From: Halomonas sp. TD01
GTDB lineage: Bacteria; Pseudomonadota; Gammaproteobacteria; Pseudomonadales; Halomonadaceae
DNA length: 64,000 nucleotides
NCBI RefSeq assembly: GCF_923868895.1
Contig: NZ_OV350343.1
Coordinates: 1,798,001 to 1,862,000 of the forward strand
Reading direction: 5' to 3'
Below the pieces are notes generated by a model. The model was not told the DNA's origin, did not search any database, and saw only the letters and a program-made list of their open reading frames with translations. Below, piece by piece: positions 8,881 through 19,092 of the stretch. Positions within the stretch are counted from its first letter, which is position 1. Each line of letters starts with the position of its first letter. A program made the translations under genes and the position numbers.

Positions 8881-8913
8881 GCTTATTGCGATTAAGCTAA
8901 TGTTGGAATAACC

Positions 8914-9582
8914 ATGCTGAATGTGGAGTATATGTGGGGCCTGTTGCCGGTCCTACTGAGCTATTTACCGTTAACGCTACAGATGGCGAGTATCGCCATG
9001 GTGTTTGCGCTGATCATTGCCTGCCTCTTGGCGGTCATTCGGGTGTCGCGGGTGCCAGTATTGAACGGCGCGGCGCTGCTGTTTATCTCGTTTTTTCGCG
9101 GAACGCCGCTATTGGTGCAGCTATTTTTGTTCTATTACGGTTTGCCCCAACTGATTAACGCGCTCATTTCCATCAACGGGGTGACCGCCGCGGTGCTTGG
9201 CCTGACGCTGCACTTTTCGGCGTATATGGCGGAATCCATTCGCGCGGCGATTGTGGGTATTGACCGTAGCCAGACCGAAGCTGCCCTGTCCATCGGCATG
9301 ACCCAGTCTCAATTGATGCGGCGGATTATTCTGCCTCAAGCAACCCGCGTGGCAACGCCGACGCTGATGAACTACTTCATCGATATGATTAAAGCGACCT
9401 CCCTGGCGTTTACCCTGGGGGTGACCGAAATGATGGGCGCTACCCAAAAAGAAGCCTCGGGCAGCTTTCTCTATCTGGAAGCATTTTTGCTGGTGGCGAT
9501 TATTTACTGGGTGGTGGTGGAAGCGCTTTCCTGGGGCCAGCGCCGTCTGGAAACGTATCTGAATAAGGCGTACCAGCGATGA
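8914..9582 (+). CDS. Amino acid ABC transporter permease
   Basis: Inner-membrane subunit of the His/Glu/Gln/cystine permease type, 222 residues with about five membrane segments. The family features FFRGTPLLVQLF near residue 60 and the EAA coupling loop (EAALSIGMTQSQLMRRIILPQA, from about residue 127) are clear; the loop contacts the ATPase. It lies behind an attenuating terminator and overlaps the ATPase gene by four bases. Closest resemblance that I can judge is to TcyL/YecS-like permeases. Confidence 0.88.
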   Translation: MLNVEYMWGLLPVLLSYLPLTLQMASIAMVFALIIACLLAVIRVSRVPVLNGAALLFISFFRGTPLLVQLFLFYYGLPQLINALISINGVTAAVLGLTLHFSAYMAESIRAAIVGIDRSQTEAALSIGMTQSQLMRRIILPQATRVATPTLMNYFIDMIKATSLAFTLGVTEMMGATQKEASGSFLYLEAFLLVAIIYWVVVEALSWGQRRLETYLNKAYQR

Positions 9583-10334
9583 TCACCCTCGAATCCGTCA
9601 GCAAGCGTTTTGGCCAGCAGCCGGTATTTACCGACGTTGATTTGCACCTGGAGCAGGGTGAAATCATCGTCATTATTGGTCCATCGGGTACCGGTAAATC
9701 AACCCTGTTGCGCTGTATTAATTTTTTGGAACGCCCAGAGGCGGGACACATCACGGTAGGCGATTTAAGAGTAGATGCCCGGCGTGCCAGCCGTGCCGAT
9801 ATTCTGGCACTACGCCGACGAACCGCTTTCGTGTTTCAGAACTATGGGCTGTTTGCCAACAAAACGGCGTTAGAGAACATCAGCGAGGGCATGATTGTTG
9901 TTGATAAACTGCCTAAGGCTCAGGCGCACGCTCGGGCAAGGGAAATTTTAGAGCGCATTGGCTTGGCCGATAAGGCGGATGCTTACCCTGCATCGCTTTC
10001 CGGTGGCCAACAACAGCGGGTAGGCATTGGGCGTGCGATGGCCGCGAATGCCGATGTAATTCTATTCGACGAGCCAACCTCATCGCTGGACCCGCAATGG
10101 GTGGAAGAGGTGCTGAGCTTAATGAAGCAGCTCGCCGCCGAGCAGCAAACCATGATTGTGGTGACCCATGAAATGCAGTTCGCCAGAGACGTCGCCGACC
10201 GTGTGGTGTTTATGGATGAAGGGCAGATTGTCGAGCAGGCCCCGCCAGAACAGCTGTTCACCAATCCTCAGGATGAACGGACACGGCATTTTCTGCGCAA
10301 AATTCTTGCGCCAACGGGACAGGCATTGCCTTAA
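9579..10334 (+). CDS. Amino acid ABC transporter ATP-binding protein
   Basis: ATPase subunit of 251 residues with Walker A GPSGTGKST at about residues 32-40, Q-loop in FVFQNYGLF, ABC signature LSGGQQQR, Walker B VILFDEPTS and the switch histidine in VVTHEMQFA. ATG 9579 overlaps the permease stop (ATGA). With the two preceding genes it forms a complete importer for a polar amino acid, most likely cystine, judged from resemblance to TcyN/YecC. Confidence 0.9.
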   Translation: MITLESVSKRFGQQPVFTDVDLHLEQGEIIVIIGPSGTGKSTLLRCINFLERPEAGHITVGDLRVDARRASRADILALRRRTAFVFQNYGLFANKTALENISEGMIVVDKLPKAQAHARAREILERIGLADKADAYPASLSGGQQQRVGIGRAMAANADVILFDEPTSSLDPQWVEEVLSLMKQLAAEQQTMIVVTHEMQFARDVADRVVFMDEGQIVEQAPPEQLFTNPQDERTRHFLRKILAPTGQALP

Positions 10335-10365
10335 CGGTTGAGTGGTGATCCGCGCGGGAAAAGCA

Positions 10366-10394
10366 TTGACAAGCGCTGGCAAGCCCGCTTAACG
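10366..10394 (+). promoter_or_regulatory. Candidate sigma-70 promoter for rpsT
   Basis: A perfect TTGACA lies at 10366-10371. The hexamer 17 bases on, TTAACG at 10389, is a poor -10, and a TAGACT at 10400 is too far away. The transcript would have a leader of roughly 210 bases before rpsT. The call rests on the -35 only. Confidence 0.3.
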
Positions 10395-10612
10395 CGTGAT
10401 AGACTACGCCATCCTCTCAGACAAGACCCGTGGACGGGCAGGTTTTGAACTGCTCGTTTCACCATTTGGCAGCATTTTAATTGCTTCCAAATCAATTGGT
10501 TGTTGTGGAAAGATTCTGACGGAAATGTCGTGTTATTGCCTACGCAAACCGACAAACACATAGTTAATCCGTTGCCGTTTATTGGCAACCTTTATTCTCC
10601 AAGGAGATACCT

Positions 10613-10879
10613 GTGGCGAACAGCAAGCAAGCACGCAAGCGCGCCCGCCAGGCCGAGACTCGTCGCGTCCTGAAAGCCAGCCAGCGCAGCATGGTCCGCA
10701 CCTACATCAAGCGTGTGATCAAAGCGATCAGCACCGGCGATCATGGCAAAGCGATGGAAGAGTTCCGGGCAATGCAGCCGGTTGTCGACCGCATCGCTGA
10801 TAAAGACGTTCTTTCTAAGAAGAAAGCTGCTCGTCTGAAAAGCCGCTTGAACAAGCGCATTAAGGCTCTGGCGGCGTAA
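10613..10879 (+). CDS. rpsT: 30S ribosomal protein S20
   Basis: Primary 16S-rRNA-binding protein of the small subunit, 88 residues, strongly basic. It opens with ANSKQARKRARQ and has the KSRLNKRIKAL end typical of S20. The start is GTG 10613 behind AAGGAG (10601-10606). Non-ATG starts are also usual in enterobacterial rpsT, where they take part in autoregulation. It is monocistronic with its own terminator and lies upstream of murJ, ribF and ileS, as in many gammaproteobacteria. Confidence 0.97.
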   Translation: MANSKQARKRARQAETRRVLKASQRSMVRTYIKRVIKAISTGDHGKAMEEFRAMQPVVDRIADKDVLSKKKAARLKSRLNKRIKALAA

Positions 10880-10894
10880 GCCGGCAGGCGCCAT

Positions 10895-10922
10895 AAAAAA
10901 ACCGGCTGCGGCCGGTTTTTTT
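10895..10922 (+). terminator. Rho-independent terminator of rpsT
   Basis: CCGGC and GCCGG form the GC core around a TGCG loop. They are flanked by seven A and seven T, which lengthen the stem and give the U tract. Confidence 0.9.
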
Positions 10923-10988
10923 GTGTCTATACGTCGCGTTGCCCGCGGCGACGTTGGATCTCTTGTTTTAGTCGCTATGGATTGAGTG

Positions 10989-12566
10989 ATGACCACCAAC
11001 ACGCCACCGCAAGCAAACATGTCGCCCCCGCGCCGCGGGCTGATGCGCTCTGGGTTAGTGGTCAGTGCCATGACCATGTTGTCGCGTGTGATGGGGTTGG
11101 TACGCGATGTGGTGGTGGCCACCTTCTTGGGGGCAGGTAACGGCTCGGATGCGTTCTTCGTTGCGTTTAAAATCCCTAACTTTCTGCGCCGTTTGTTTGC
11201 CGAAGGGGCGTTTAACCAAGCCTTTGTGCCGGTGCTTTCAGAGTACTCAACCCAGCGCAGTAAGCAGGAGATTCGCGAGCTACTGAATGCGGTAGCGGGC
11301 AGCCTGACGGCCATTTTGGCGTTAATTACGGCATTTGCCATGCTAGGGGCTCCTTGGTTGGTGTGGATATTTGCCCCCGGTTTTGGGCGAGACCCCGAAA
11401 AGCTGGCCATGACCGCTGATATGCTGCGCCTGACGTTTCCCTATTTGCTGCTGATCTCGTTAACCGCCTTTTCGGGTAGCATACTGAATACTTGGAACCG
11501 CTTTGCGGTGCCCGCGTTTACCCCTGTGCTGCTGAACATTTCGCTGATTGGCGCGGCGCTACTGCTAATGCCGTTAATGGAAGAACCCGCCATGGCGCTG
11601 GCCTGGGGGGTGCTGATTGCTGGTGCTGCCCAGTTAGCGTTTCAGGTGCCGTTTTTGCTGCGTCTTGGGTTGCTGCCGACCCCGTGGCCAAATTTTGCCC
11701 ACGAAGGGGTGAAGCGCATCCTGAAGCTAATGGCCCCCGCGCTGTTTGGGGTGTCGGTATCGCAAATTAACTTGCTACTGGATACGGTGTTGGCCTCGTT
11801 GTTGACGGCGGGTAGCGTGTCTTGGCTGTACTATTCGGATAGGTTGGTCGAACTGCCGCTTGGGGTGTTTGGTGTGGCGATTGGCACGATTATCTTGCCT
11901 GCGCTTTCCAAACGCCATGCGGAGCAGTCCACCGAACACTTTTCAGCGATGCTAGACTGGGCCATTCGCGTGGTGCTGTTGTTAGGTGTGCCCGCCGCGC
12001 TGGCACTGGCAGTGCTGGCGGAACCGTTTTTGATTACTTTGTTCCACTACGGGGCGATGACCGATACTGACATTCAAATGGCGGCCATGAGCCTACGTGC
12101 TTACGCATTTGGGCTGGTAGCCTTTATGCTGATCAAAGTATTGGCACCGGGCTTCTTTGCCCGGCAGGATACCAAAACGCCGGTGAAAGTGGGCATTATC
12201 GCCATGGTGGCTAACATGGTGCTCAACCTGTTGTTAATTTGGCCGCTGGCTCACGCAGGATTGGCGCTGGCGACCGCGCTGTCGGCATTTTTAAATGCCG
12301 GGCTGCTGGGTTACTTGCTTTACCGCCAGAAGGTGTTGATCTTTCAGCCAGGGTGGGGGCGCTTCGCAGTTCAGCTGGTGGGTGGCAGCGCGTTGATGAG
12401 TATTGCGCTTTATCTGGCTGCTCCCGACTGGCAGGCATGGCTTGATTTTGAGCTGTGGCAGCGCATTCGCTGGGTAGCAGGGTTAGTGGTGCTGGGTGGC
12501 GGGCTTTATTTTGTCTGGCTGACCGCGCTTGGCCTGCGGCTGCGTCACTTTAAGATGAATAGCTAA
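10989..12566 (+). CDS. murJ: Lipid II flippase MurJ
   Basis: Moves lipid II across the inner membrane during peptidoglycan synthesis. It is a MOP-superfamily protein of 525 residues with about 14 hydrophobic segments. The N-terminal signature is complete: LSRVMGLVRDVVVATFLGAG, then the SDAFFVAFKIPNFLRRLFAEGAFNQAFVP region (residues about 55-83) that contains the substrate-site arginines. ATG 10989 is preferred to the GTG just before it (GTGATG). It lies between rpsT and ribF, the common gammaproteobacterial order. Confidence 0.95.
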   Translation: MTTNTPPQANMSPPRRGLMRSGLVVSAMTMLSRVMGLVRDVVVATFLGAGNGSDAFFVAFKIPNFLRRLFAEGAFNQAFVPVLSEYSTQRSKQEIRELLNAVAGSLTAILALITAFAMLGAPWLVWIFAPGFGRDPEKLAMTADMLRLTFPYLLLISLTAFSGSILNTWNRFAVPAFTPVLLNISLIGAALLLMPLMEEPAMALAWGVLIAGAAQLAFQVPFLLRLGLLPTPWPNFAHEGVKRILKLMAPALFGVSVSQINLLLDTVLASLLTAGSVSWLYYSDRLVELPLGVFGVAIGTIILPALSKRHAEQSTEHFSAMLDWAIRVVLLLGVPAALALAVLAEPFLITLFHYGAMTDTDIQMAAMSLRAYAFGLVAFMLIKVLAPGFFARQDTKTPVKVGIIAMVANMVLNLLLIWPLAHAGLALATALSAFLNAGLLGYLLYRQKVLIFQPGWGRFAVQLVGGSALMSIALYLAAPDWQAWLDFELWQRIRWVAGLVVLGGGLYFVWLTALGLRLRHFKMNS

Positions 12567-12627
12567 TGCGCAAAAATGCAGCGTTAGGGTGAAAAAAAGG
12601 TGAGGTCAGGGCGAAAGTAATCTTCCC

Positions 12628-12656
12628 CTGCACCTGATCAGCGCGTTCGTTATAAT
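12628..12656 (+). promoter_or_regulatory. Candidate sigma-70 promoter of the ribF-ileS-lspA operon
   Basis: A consensus TATAAT is at 12651-12656 and a weak -35 (CTGCAC) lies 17 bases before it. Initiation near 12663 would leave a leader of about 30 bases with GAGG just before the ribF ATG. Confidence 0.5.
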
Positions 12657-12694
12657 CAAACGCTTTTAAAAAAGGCTTTTAAAAAAGAGGTGCC

Positions 12695-13732
12695 ATGCAC
12701 GTCATTCGAGGTCTGCACAACCTGACAGCGGCTCATCGTGGCTGCGTTGCCACCATCGGTAATTTTGATGGTGTGCATCGCGGCCATCAGGCGATCTTGC
12801 AGCAATGCCGTGAGCATTCGGCACGCTTGAATGTGCCGTTGACCGTGGTGGTGTTTGAGCCTCAGCCGCGGGAGTTTTTTGCCGGTGATCAAGCGCCGCC
12901 GCGACTTACTCGCCTGCGCGAAAAAGTGCGTCTGCTGCGCGATCATGGTGCCGAACAGGTACTGTGCCTACCTTTCAATGATGCGCTGCGTAGCCTGACC
13001 GGGCGCGAGTTTATCGATCAAGTGCTAATTAAGGGCTTGGGGGTGAAGCATCTGGTGGTGGGCGACGACTTCCGCTTTGGTTGCGACCGCCGTGGCGACT
13101 TCACCTTGCTTGAAACTGTCGGGCAGGTGGAAGGGTTTGGTGTAGAGCACACACGCACCTTTAAAGTTGATGATGAACGGGTATCCAGTACGCGGGTGCG
13201 TACTTTGCTGGCGAGCGGTAACTTTGACGTGGCTGCACGCCTGCTTGGCAGGTCATATTCACTGCATGGCCGTGTGGTACGTGACCAGCAGCTAGGGCGC
13301 ACCATTGGTGTGCCCACTGCTAATCTGCCGCTGTTGCCTCAACCATTAACGCTGCGCGGCGTTTTTGCTGTGGTGGCCGAGTTGGCTAACGGGCAGCGTT
13401 ACCCCGCAGTGGCGAATGTTGGCTTTCGGCCAACGGTGGGCTCTAAACGCCCCACGCTAGAAGTTCATCTGTTGGATTTCTCAGGCGACCTATATGGTCA
13501 GCGGCTGACGGTTTACCCCTGCGCGCGTCTGCGTGGGGAAGTGAAATTTGACGACTTTGATGCGCTAAAAACGCAAATTGAACACGATCAAGCCAGAGCG
13601 CGCCGCTACTTTGCAGCAGCGGGCGCTGGCTGCATGAATTCTCTTCCGCTGGCCTCGGCCCCGCTTGGGCGTGAGACCGCTTCTTCTGATTTCTCTTCGG
13701 CGGATAACGCCGCCGATGCTAACGACGGCTGA
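12695..13732 (+). CDS. ribF: Bifunctional riboflavin kinase / FAD synthetase
   Basis: Phosphorylates riboflavin to FMN and adenylylates it to FAD. The N-terminal FAD-synthetase domain has the [11 protein letters not shown] nucleotidyltransferase motif at about residues 22-32 and a later STRVRTLL motif. The C-terminal flavokinase domain begins near [20 protein letters not shown], whose PTAN binds ATP/Mg, with GVFAV and NVGFRPTV strands. It has 345 residues; about 35 low-complexity residues at the C-terminus extend past the usual end. ATG 12695 follows GAGG. ileS starts seven bases after the stop, so the two are cotranscribed. Confidence 0.95.
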   Translation: MHVIRGLHNLTAAHRGCVATIGNFDGVHRGHQAILQQCREHSARLNVPLTVVVFEPQPREFFAGDQAPPRLTRLREKVRLLRDHGAEQVLCLPFNDALRSLTGREFIDQVLIKGLGVKHLVVGDDFRFGCDRRGDFTLLETVGQVEGFGVEHTRTFKVDDERVSSTRVRTLLASGNFDVAARLLGRSYSLHGRVVRDQQLGRTIGVPTANLPLLPQPLTLRGVFAVVAELANGQRYPAVANVGFRPTVGSKRPTLEVHLLDFSGDLYGQRLTVYPCARLRGEVKFDDFDALKTQIEHDQARARRYFAAAGAGCMNSLPLASAPLGRETASSDFSSADNAADANDG

Positions 13733-13739
13733 CCGGACT

Positions 13740-16571
13740 ATGGATTATAAGCACACGCTAAACTTGCCAGAAACCGACTTTCCCATGCGCGGCATGCTGC
13801 CGAAGCAGGAGCCAGGGCGCGTTTCTAAATGGCAGGATATGAACCTATACCAGCGCCTGCGCGATGCCCGCGCGGGGGCACCGCTGTTTGTTCTGCACGA
13901 TGGCCCTCCCTACGCCAACGGCAGTATCCATATCGGTCACGCTCTCAATAAAATCCTTAAAGACATTATTGTTAAGGCGAAGAACCTGGCGGGCTTTGAT
14001 GCCCCTTACGTGCCAGGCTGGGATTGCCACGGTCTGCCTATTGAGCACAAGGTAGAAACCACCCACGGCAAACATTTGGCCGCGGATAAAGCCCGCGAGC
14101 TTTGCCGTGAATATGCTGGCGCGCAGATTGAAACGCAGCTAGCTGACTTTGTTCGCCTGGGGATCATCGGTGATTGGGACCACCCTTACCGCACAATGGA
14201 TTATGCCAATGAAGCAGGCGAAATCCGTGCCTTGGCGGAAATGGTGGATGCGGGTTACGTGTTCAAAGGCTTAAAGCCGGTTAACTGGTGCTTTGATTGT
14301 GGCTCGGCCTTGGCTGAAGCGGAAGTTGAATATGCCGATAAGAAATCCGACGCGATCGACGTCGCTTTCCCGGTAGAAGATGCCGACAAGCTAGCGGCGG
14401 CCTTTGGCCTAAGCGAATTGCCCAAGCCTGCGGCTGTTGTGATCTGGACCACCACGCCTTGGACAATCCCCGCTAACCAGGCGTTGAACGTTCACCCTGA
14501 GTTTACTTACGCGCTTGTGGATACCGGCGAACGTCTGCTGCTGCTCGCGGAAGAGCTGGTAGAAAGCTGTTTAGAGCGCTTTGGGCTGTCGGGCAGCGTA
14601 ATCGCTACTGCGCAAGGCACAGCGCTTGACCTGATCAACTTCCGTCATCCGTTCTATGATCGCCTCTCGCCGGTTTACCTAGCGGATTACGTTGAGTCCG
14701 AAGTGGGCAGCACGGGCATCGTTCACTCAGCGCCTTCTTACGGTATGGATGACTTTATCACCTGCCGTGAGCATGACATGAGCTTTGACGACATGCTTAA
14801 CCCAGTGCAGGGGAACGGTGTCTACGCCGATGATCTGCCGTTCTTTGGCGGCCAGATGATTTGGAAAGCTAACCCGCATATCGTTGAGAAGCTGCGCGAG
14901 GTTAATGCGCTAATGGCGCACACGCCCATCAAGCACAGCTATATGCACTGTTGGCGCCATAAGTCCCCGGTGATTTATCGTGCCACTGCCCAGTGGTTTG
15001 TGGGCATGGATATTCAAGGTAAAGACGGTAAAACTCTGCGTGAGCGGGCGTTGGAAGGCATCGAAGCCACTGAATTTACCCCCGCGTGGGGCAAGGCGCG
15101 TTTGCATAGTATGATCGCTAATCGCCCGGATTGGTGTATCTCCCGCCAGCGCAACTGGGGCGTGCCAATTCCGTTCTTCTTGCATAAGCAAACGGGCGAG
15201 CTGCACCCCAACACGGTTGAACTGATGGGAGAGGCGGCTAAGCGCGTTGAGCAAGAGGGCATTGAGGCGTGGTTTAAGCTCGACCCCGCTGAGCTATTAG
15301 GTGCCGACGCCGCTGAGTACGATAAAGTCACCGATACATTGGATGTCTGGTTTGACTCTGGCTCCACGCATCGTCATGTGCTGCGTGGCTCGCATCCTCA
15401 TGGTCATGAAAGTGGCCCGCGTGCTGACTTGTACTTGGAAGGCTCGGATCAGCACCGTGGCTGGTTCCATTCGTCGCTACTGACCGGTTCGGCGATTGAT
15501 GGTCATGCGCCATATCGTCAGCTGCTAACCCATGGCTTTACCGTTGATTCACAGGGCCGTAAGCAGTCCAAATCGCTAGGTAATGTGGTCGCGCCGCAAA
15601 GTGTGATGGATAAGTTAGGCGCTGATATTTTGCGCCTTTGGGTCGCGTCTACCGACTACTCCGGTGAAATGGCGGTGTCTGACGAAATTTTGAAGCGTAC
15701 CGCCGACGTGTATCGTCGTATCCGTAACACCGCCCGCTTTTTGCTTTCCAACTTGAATGGCTTTGATCCGGCCAAAGACCAGGTGGCCTTTGGCGATATG
15801 CTAGCGCTGGATCAGTGGGTGGTCGATCGCGCGGCACAGCTGCAGGGGCGTATCGAAAAAGCCTACGAAGAGTACCGTTTCCTGGATGTATACCAGCAGG
15901 TACATGGTTTCTGCGCACGGGAATTAGGTGGCTTTTATCTGGATGTCATCAAAGACCGCCAGTACACCACCCAAACAGATTCGCTCGCCCGCCGTAGCGC
16001 GCAAACCGCGCTTTACCATGTGGTCGAAGCGTTGAGCCGCTGGGTTGCGCCGATTCTGTCGTTTACCGCTGAGGAGATTTACGAGCACATCCCTGGCGAG
16101 CGCGGCGACAGCGTACTGCTGGAAACTTACTACACTGGGCTTGGAACCTTAGATGATGGCGCTGAGCTAGGCCGTGCCTTCTGGGAGCAAGTGCTGGAGG
16201 TGAAGCATTCGGTGAATAAGTGCTTGGAAGACGCCCGTAATGCCAAAGTCATCAAAGGTAGCCTAGCGGCGGAAGTCACGCTTTACGTGAGCGACGAACT
16301 GAACGCCACGCTGTCCAAGTTGGGCGACGAGCTGCGCTTCGTCATGCTCACCAGTGAAGTGCATCTCGCACCGCTAGCGGATGCCGCCAACGCAGAAAGC
16401 ACCGAGCTTGACGGCCTGAAAGTGGCGGTCAGCGGAAGCGAGCATCAGAAGTGCGAGCGCTGCTGGCACCACCGGGCTGATGTAGGCGCCCATGCTGAGC
16501 ATGCGGATCTGTGTGGTCGCTGTATCAGCAACCTGCCTGAGGGCAGTGGTGAGACTCGTTACTATGCCTAA
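13740..16571 (+). CDS. ileS: Isoleucyl-tRNA synthetase
   Basis: Class I aminoacyl-tRNA synthetase that charges tRNA-Ile, 943 residues. The HIGH motif is seen in GSIHIGHAL near residue 65 and the KMSKS loop as KQSKS near residue 606. An editing (CP1) domain lies between them, with [11 protein letters not shown]. The C-terminal zinc site has two Cys pairs, CERC and CGRC, as in bacterial type-1 IleRS. ATG 13740 gives the usual [10 protein letters not shown] start; the longer frame from 13665 overlaps ribF and is not used. Its stop overlaps the lspA start. Confidence 0.96.
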   Translation: MDYKHTLNLPETDFPMRGMLPKQEPGRVSKWQDMNLYQRLRDARAGAPLFVLHDGPPYANGSIHIGHALNKILKDIIVKAKNLAGFDAPYVPGWDCHGLPIEHKVETTHGKHLAADKARELCREYAGAQIETQLADFVRLGIIGDWDHPYRTMDYANEAGEIRALAEMVDAGYVFKGLKPVNWCFDCGSALAEAEVEYADKKSDAIDVAFPVEDADKLAAAFGLSELPKPAAVVIWTTTPWTIPANQALNVHPEFTYALVDTGERLLLLAEELVESCLERFGLSGSVIATAQGTALDLINFRHPFYDRLSPVYLADYVESEVGSTGIVHSAPSYGMDDFITCREHDMSFDDMLNPVQGNGVYADDLPFFGGQMIWKANPHIVEKLREVNALMAHTPIKHSYMHCWRHKSPVIYRATAQWFVGMDIQGKDGKTLRERALEGIEATEFTPAWGKARLHSMIANRPDWCISRQRNWGVPIPFFLHKQTGELHPNTVELMGEAAKRVEQEGIEAWFKLDPAELLGADAAEYDKVTDTLDVWFDSGSTHRHVLRGSHPHGHESGPRADLYLEGSDQHRGWFHSSLLTGSAIDGHAPYRQLLTHGFTVDSQGRKQSKSLGNVVAPQSVMDKLGADILRLWVASTDYSGEMAVSDEILKRTADVYRRIRNTARFLLSNLNGFDPAKDQVAFGDMLALDQWVVDRAAQLQGRIEKAYEEYRFLDVYQQVHGFCARELGGFYLDVIKDRQYTTQTDSLARRSAQTALYHVVEALSRWVAPILSFTAEEIYEHIPGERGDSVLLETYYTGLGTLDDGAELGRAFWEQVLEVKHSVNKCLEDARNAKVIKGSLAAEVTLYVSDELNATLSKLGDELRFVMLTSEVHLAPLADAANAESTELDGLKVAVSGSEHQKCERCWHHRADVGAHAEHADLCGRCISNLPEGSGETRYYA

Positions 16572-17112
16572 CGCTTCATCAACCACCAACGATCCAAATC
16601 AGTGGCCGCCGATGCGGCGGCCACTGCGCTGGCTGTGGCTAGCGGTGGTGATTATCGTGTTAGATTTGCTAACCAAATACACCGCCAGCCATTTTTTGAA
16701 TTACGCCCAGCCCGTTGAGGTGCTGCCGTTTTTCAACCTTACGCTGCTGCACAATACTGGCGCTGCGTTTAGCTTTTTAGCGGACCACCCCGGCTGGCAG
16801 CGCTGGTTTTTTGCGCTGATTGCCATTGGTGCCAGCATTGGCTTAACCGTCTGGCTTTCCCGCATTAGAGCGGATGAAAAATTGCTGGCCGTGGCGTTGC
16901 CGCTGATTATTGGTGGTGCCCTGGGCAACCTGTATGACCGTTTAGTACATGGCTATGTGGTGGACTTTTTATCGTTCCATGCCGCTGGTTGGTACTATCC
17001 CGCCTTTAATGTGGCGGATATCGGCATTACGCTGGGAGCAGTAGGGTTAATTTGGGAGTCGGTGATGGGTGATCGACGCCGCAAGAAAGCCGCGCTCCAG
17101 CAGCGTGATTGA
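16564..17112 (+). CDS. lspA: Lipoprotein signal peptidase (signal peptidase II)
   Basis: Aspartic protease that cleaves signal peptides of diacylglyceryl-modified prolipoproteins in the inner membrane. It has 182 residues and four membrane segments. The catalytic aspartates lie in GNLYDRL and FNVADIGI, and the HNTGAAFSF motif is present. ATG 16564 overlaps the ileS stop by eight bases, the usual ileS-lspA coupling. The longer open frame from 16492 is an artefact of the overlap. Confidence 0.95.
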   Translation: MPNASSTTNDPNQWPPMRRPLRWLWLAVVIIVLDLLTKYTASHFLNYAQPVEVLPFFNLTLLHNTGAAFSFLADHPGWQRWFFALIAIGASIGLTVWLSRIRADEKLLAVALPLIIGGALGNLYDRLVHGYVVDFLSFHAAGWYYPAFNVADIGITLGAVGLIWESVMGDRRRKKAALQQRD

Positions 17113-17139
17113 AAGCCATAGAGTGACGAGTGAGGAACC

Positions 17140-17583
17140 ATGGACTACCTAATTGACGATGGTATGGAAATTACCCTGCACTTCACGCTGAAGCTGGAAG
17201 ATGGCACGGTAGTCGATTCCACCAAAGAGAAAGCCCCTGCGACGTTCCAGTATGGCGATGGCAACTTGCCACCTGGTTTTGAACACCCAATTAAAGGCAT
17301 GACCGCTGGTCAGAGCGGGTCGTTTCAGATTACCCCTGAGCACTCCTTTGGGCAGCATAATCCGCAAAATATCCAAACGCTGAAGCGCGCCGATTTTGGT
17401 GATGAAGAGCCGGAAATCGGTATGGTGATGTCATTTGCTGATAAAGCGGGAACGGAATTGCCTGGCGTGGTCAAAACCATAGACGGCGATCGTGTGGAAG
17501 TGGACTTTAACCATCCGCTCGCAGGGCGCACGTTGACGTTTGAAGTCGATGTGCTGAACGTAACGCCCATCACCAAACACTGA
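17140..17583 (+). CDS. fkpB: FKBP-type peptidyl-prolyl isomerase (SlpA/FkpB)
   Basis: Cytoplasmic FKBP-fold prolyl isomerase and chaperone of the SlpA type, 147 residues. The FKBP core DGTVVDST and the GFEHPIKGM segment are interrupted by the insert-in-flap region (FGQHNPQNIQTLKR) that distinguishes SlpA from minimal FKBPs. A ribosome site GAGGAA precedes ATG 17140. It stands between lspA and ispH, the standard order. Confidence 0.93.
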   Translation: MDYLIDDGMEITLHFTLKLEDGTVVDSTKEKAPATFQYGDGNLPPGFEHPIKGMTAGQSGSFQITPEHSFGQHNPQNIQTLKRADFGDEEPEIGMVMSFADKAGTELPGVVKTIDGDRVEVDFNHPLAGRTLTFEVDVLNVTPITKH

Positions 17584-17637
17584 TTTTAAGCACTCGTTTT
17601 CATTTAACAGGCGATGCAATTGCATCAAGGCGCTTTT

Positions 17638-18627
17638 ATGCAGTCATCAGAGTCATCTCAGCCAACACAACCCGTACAAATCAAGCTGGCAAACCCGCGC
17701 GGTTTTTGTGCTGGTGTGGATCGCGCGATCGATATAGTCAACCGCGCGTTAGATGTCTTCGGCCCACCGATCTACGTGCGCCACGAAGTGGTTCATAACC
17801 GCTTTGTGGTCGAAACATTGCGCGAGCGTGGCGCGGTGTTCGTTGAAGAGCTGCATGAAGTGCCTGACGACGTAATCGTGATTTTCTCGGCTCACGGCGT
17901 CTCCCGCGCCGTGCAACAAGAAGCTGAGCAGCGCGGTCTCAAAGTCTTCGATGCAACCTGCCCATTGGTTACCAAAGTGCATTTGGAAGTGTTGCGTTAT
18001 GCTAAGCGCGGTCAAGAGTGCATTTTGATTGGTCACGAAGGCCATCCGGAAGTCGAAGGCACCATGGGACGTTATGACACTTCCCACGGTGGCCAGATTT
18101 ATCTGGTCGAGGATGAGCAGGACGTGGCGAAGTTAGGCGTTAACGACCCGTCAGCATTGGCGTTTGTGACTCAAACCACGCTCTCGATGGATGATACCGC
18201 GAAGGTGATTGATGCGTTGCGGGAGAAGTTTCCAGAGATCCAGGGGCCGCGCAAAGATGATATCTGTTATGCCACTCAAAACCGCCAAGATGCGGTGCGT
18301 GAACTAGCAGCGGATAGCGACTTGGTCTTGGTCGTCGGCAGCCCCAATAGCTCCAACTCTAATCGCCTGCGCGAACTTTCCGAGCGCATGGGCACGCCTG
18401 CCTATTTAATCGACAATGCCGACCAAATTGAGCCAGCGTGGCTGGAAGGTGTTAGTCGTATTGGGGTCACCGCCGGAGCCAGCGCGCCAGAAGTGCTGGT
18501 GAAAGGCGTTATCGACAAGCTTCAAGCATTTGGCGCAGAGGTGCCTGTTGAGCTTCAGGGCCGCGAGGAAAATATTACCTTCTCTATGCCGAGAGAGCTG
18601 CGTGAGCAAGTGATTGTAAGCGACTAA
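17638..18627 (+). CDS. ispH: 4-hydroxy-3-methylbut-2-enyl diphosphate reductase
   Basis: Last enzyme of the MEP isoprenoid pathway; reduces HMBPP to IPP and DMAPP with a [4Fe-4S] cluster. The three cluster cysteines are visible in [11 protein letters not shown] (Cys24), DATCPLVTK and ICYATQNRQ. Substrate-site segments SAHGVS and [10 protein letters not shown] are also present, and [10 protein letters not shown] near the end. It has 329 residues. ATG 17638 follows AAGGCG; the upstream ATG at 17614 lacks a ribosome site. Confidence 0.96.
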   Translation: MQSSESSQPTQPVQIKLANPRGFCAGVDRAIDIVNRALDVFGPPIYVRHEVVHNRFVVETLRERGAVFVEELHEVPDDVIVIFSAHGVSRAVQQEAEQRGLKVFDATCPLVTKVHLEVLRYAKRGQECILIGHEGHPEVEGTMGRYDTSHGGQIYLVEDEQDVAKLGVNDPSALAFVTQTTLSMDDTAKVIDALREKFPEIQGPRKDDICYATQNRQDAVRELAADSDLVLVVGSPNSSNSNRLRELSERMGTPAYLIDNADQIEPAWLEGVSRIGVTAGASAPEVLVKGVIDKLQAFGAEVPVELQGREENITFSMPRELREQVIVSD

Positions 18628-18635
18628 TGCAAAGC

Positions 18636-18677
18636 GTATCAGTTTGCGACATACTCCGCGTATGGGCCAACTGATAC
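18636..18677. repeat. Nested inverted repeat between ispH and the pilin operon
   Basis: GTATCAGTT pairs perfectly with AACTGATAC across 24 bases, and the loop itself contains CATAC/GTATG, giving a hairpin within a hairpin. It lies 8 bases after the ispH stop and immediately before AGGAG of the pilin gene. It could act as a weak terminator without a U tract or as a structure controlling pilin translation. Confidence 0.5.
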
Positions 18678-18690
18678 AGGAGCACGCTCA

Positions 18691-19092
18691 GTGCCTTCAC
18701 CCTTTGCTAACCGTGCTGGACGCCAGGAAGCTCGCCAGCACGGTTTTACGCTTATTGAGATGCTGATTACCGTCGCTATTATTGGAATAGTGGCAGGCAT
18801 TGCTTACCCCAGTTATACCCGCTATGTTGAGCGCTCGCTCCGTACTGACGCCCATGCTGGCCTGTTGCAGGCAGCCTCTGAGCTTGAGCGCTGCTACTCC
18901 CGCCAATACGCTTATGCTGACTGTTCGTTTACTCCCGCCTCTCCCGATGGCAACTACTCTATTACCGTCGCCGACGGCAGTGAAGATGATGGTGGTTTTT
19001 TACTGACGGCGACAACCTCGCAAACCGATGGCTGTGAAAGCGATATTCAATTTAATGCGCGGGGAGAGCGTCTGCCTGAGGCGTGCTGGTAA
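18691..19092 (+). CDS. pilE: PilE-like type IV minor pilin
   Basis: Prepilin of 133 residues. The leader ends in glycine 18, after which the mature protein begins FTLIEMLITVAIIGIVAGIAYPSY with Glu at +5, the class III signal cut by PilD. The C-terminal part contains paired cysteines, as in PilE-type minor pilins. The start is GTG 18691 behind CAGGAG. It is the first of four contiguous minor-pilin genes that probably prime type IV pilus assembly. No pilY1 is present beside them. Confidence 0.85.
   Translation: MPSPFANRAGRQEARQHGFTLIEMLITVAIIGIVAGIAYPSYTRYVERSLRTDAHAGLLQAASELERCYSRQYAYADCSFTPASPDGNYSITVADGSEDDGGFLLTATTSQTDGCESDIQFNARGERLPEACW

Noticed and set aside
10600..10615. Unusual GTG start of rpsT as an error
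   Set aside because: AAGGAG lies at correct distance, the protein is full length, and non-ATG starts are usual for rpsT.
10592..11410. 272-codon open frame on the minus strand over rpsT and the start of murJ
   Set aside because: It runs antisense through two certain genes, has no recognisable motif, and its composition is that of a complement of coding DNA.
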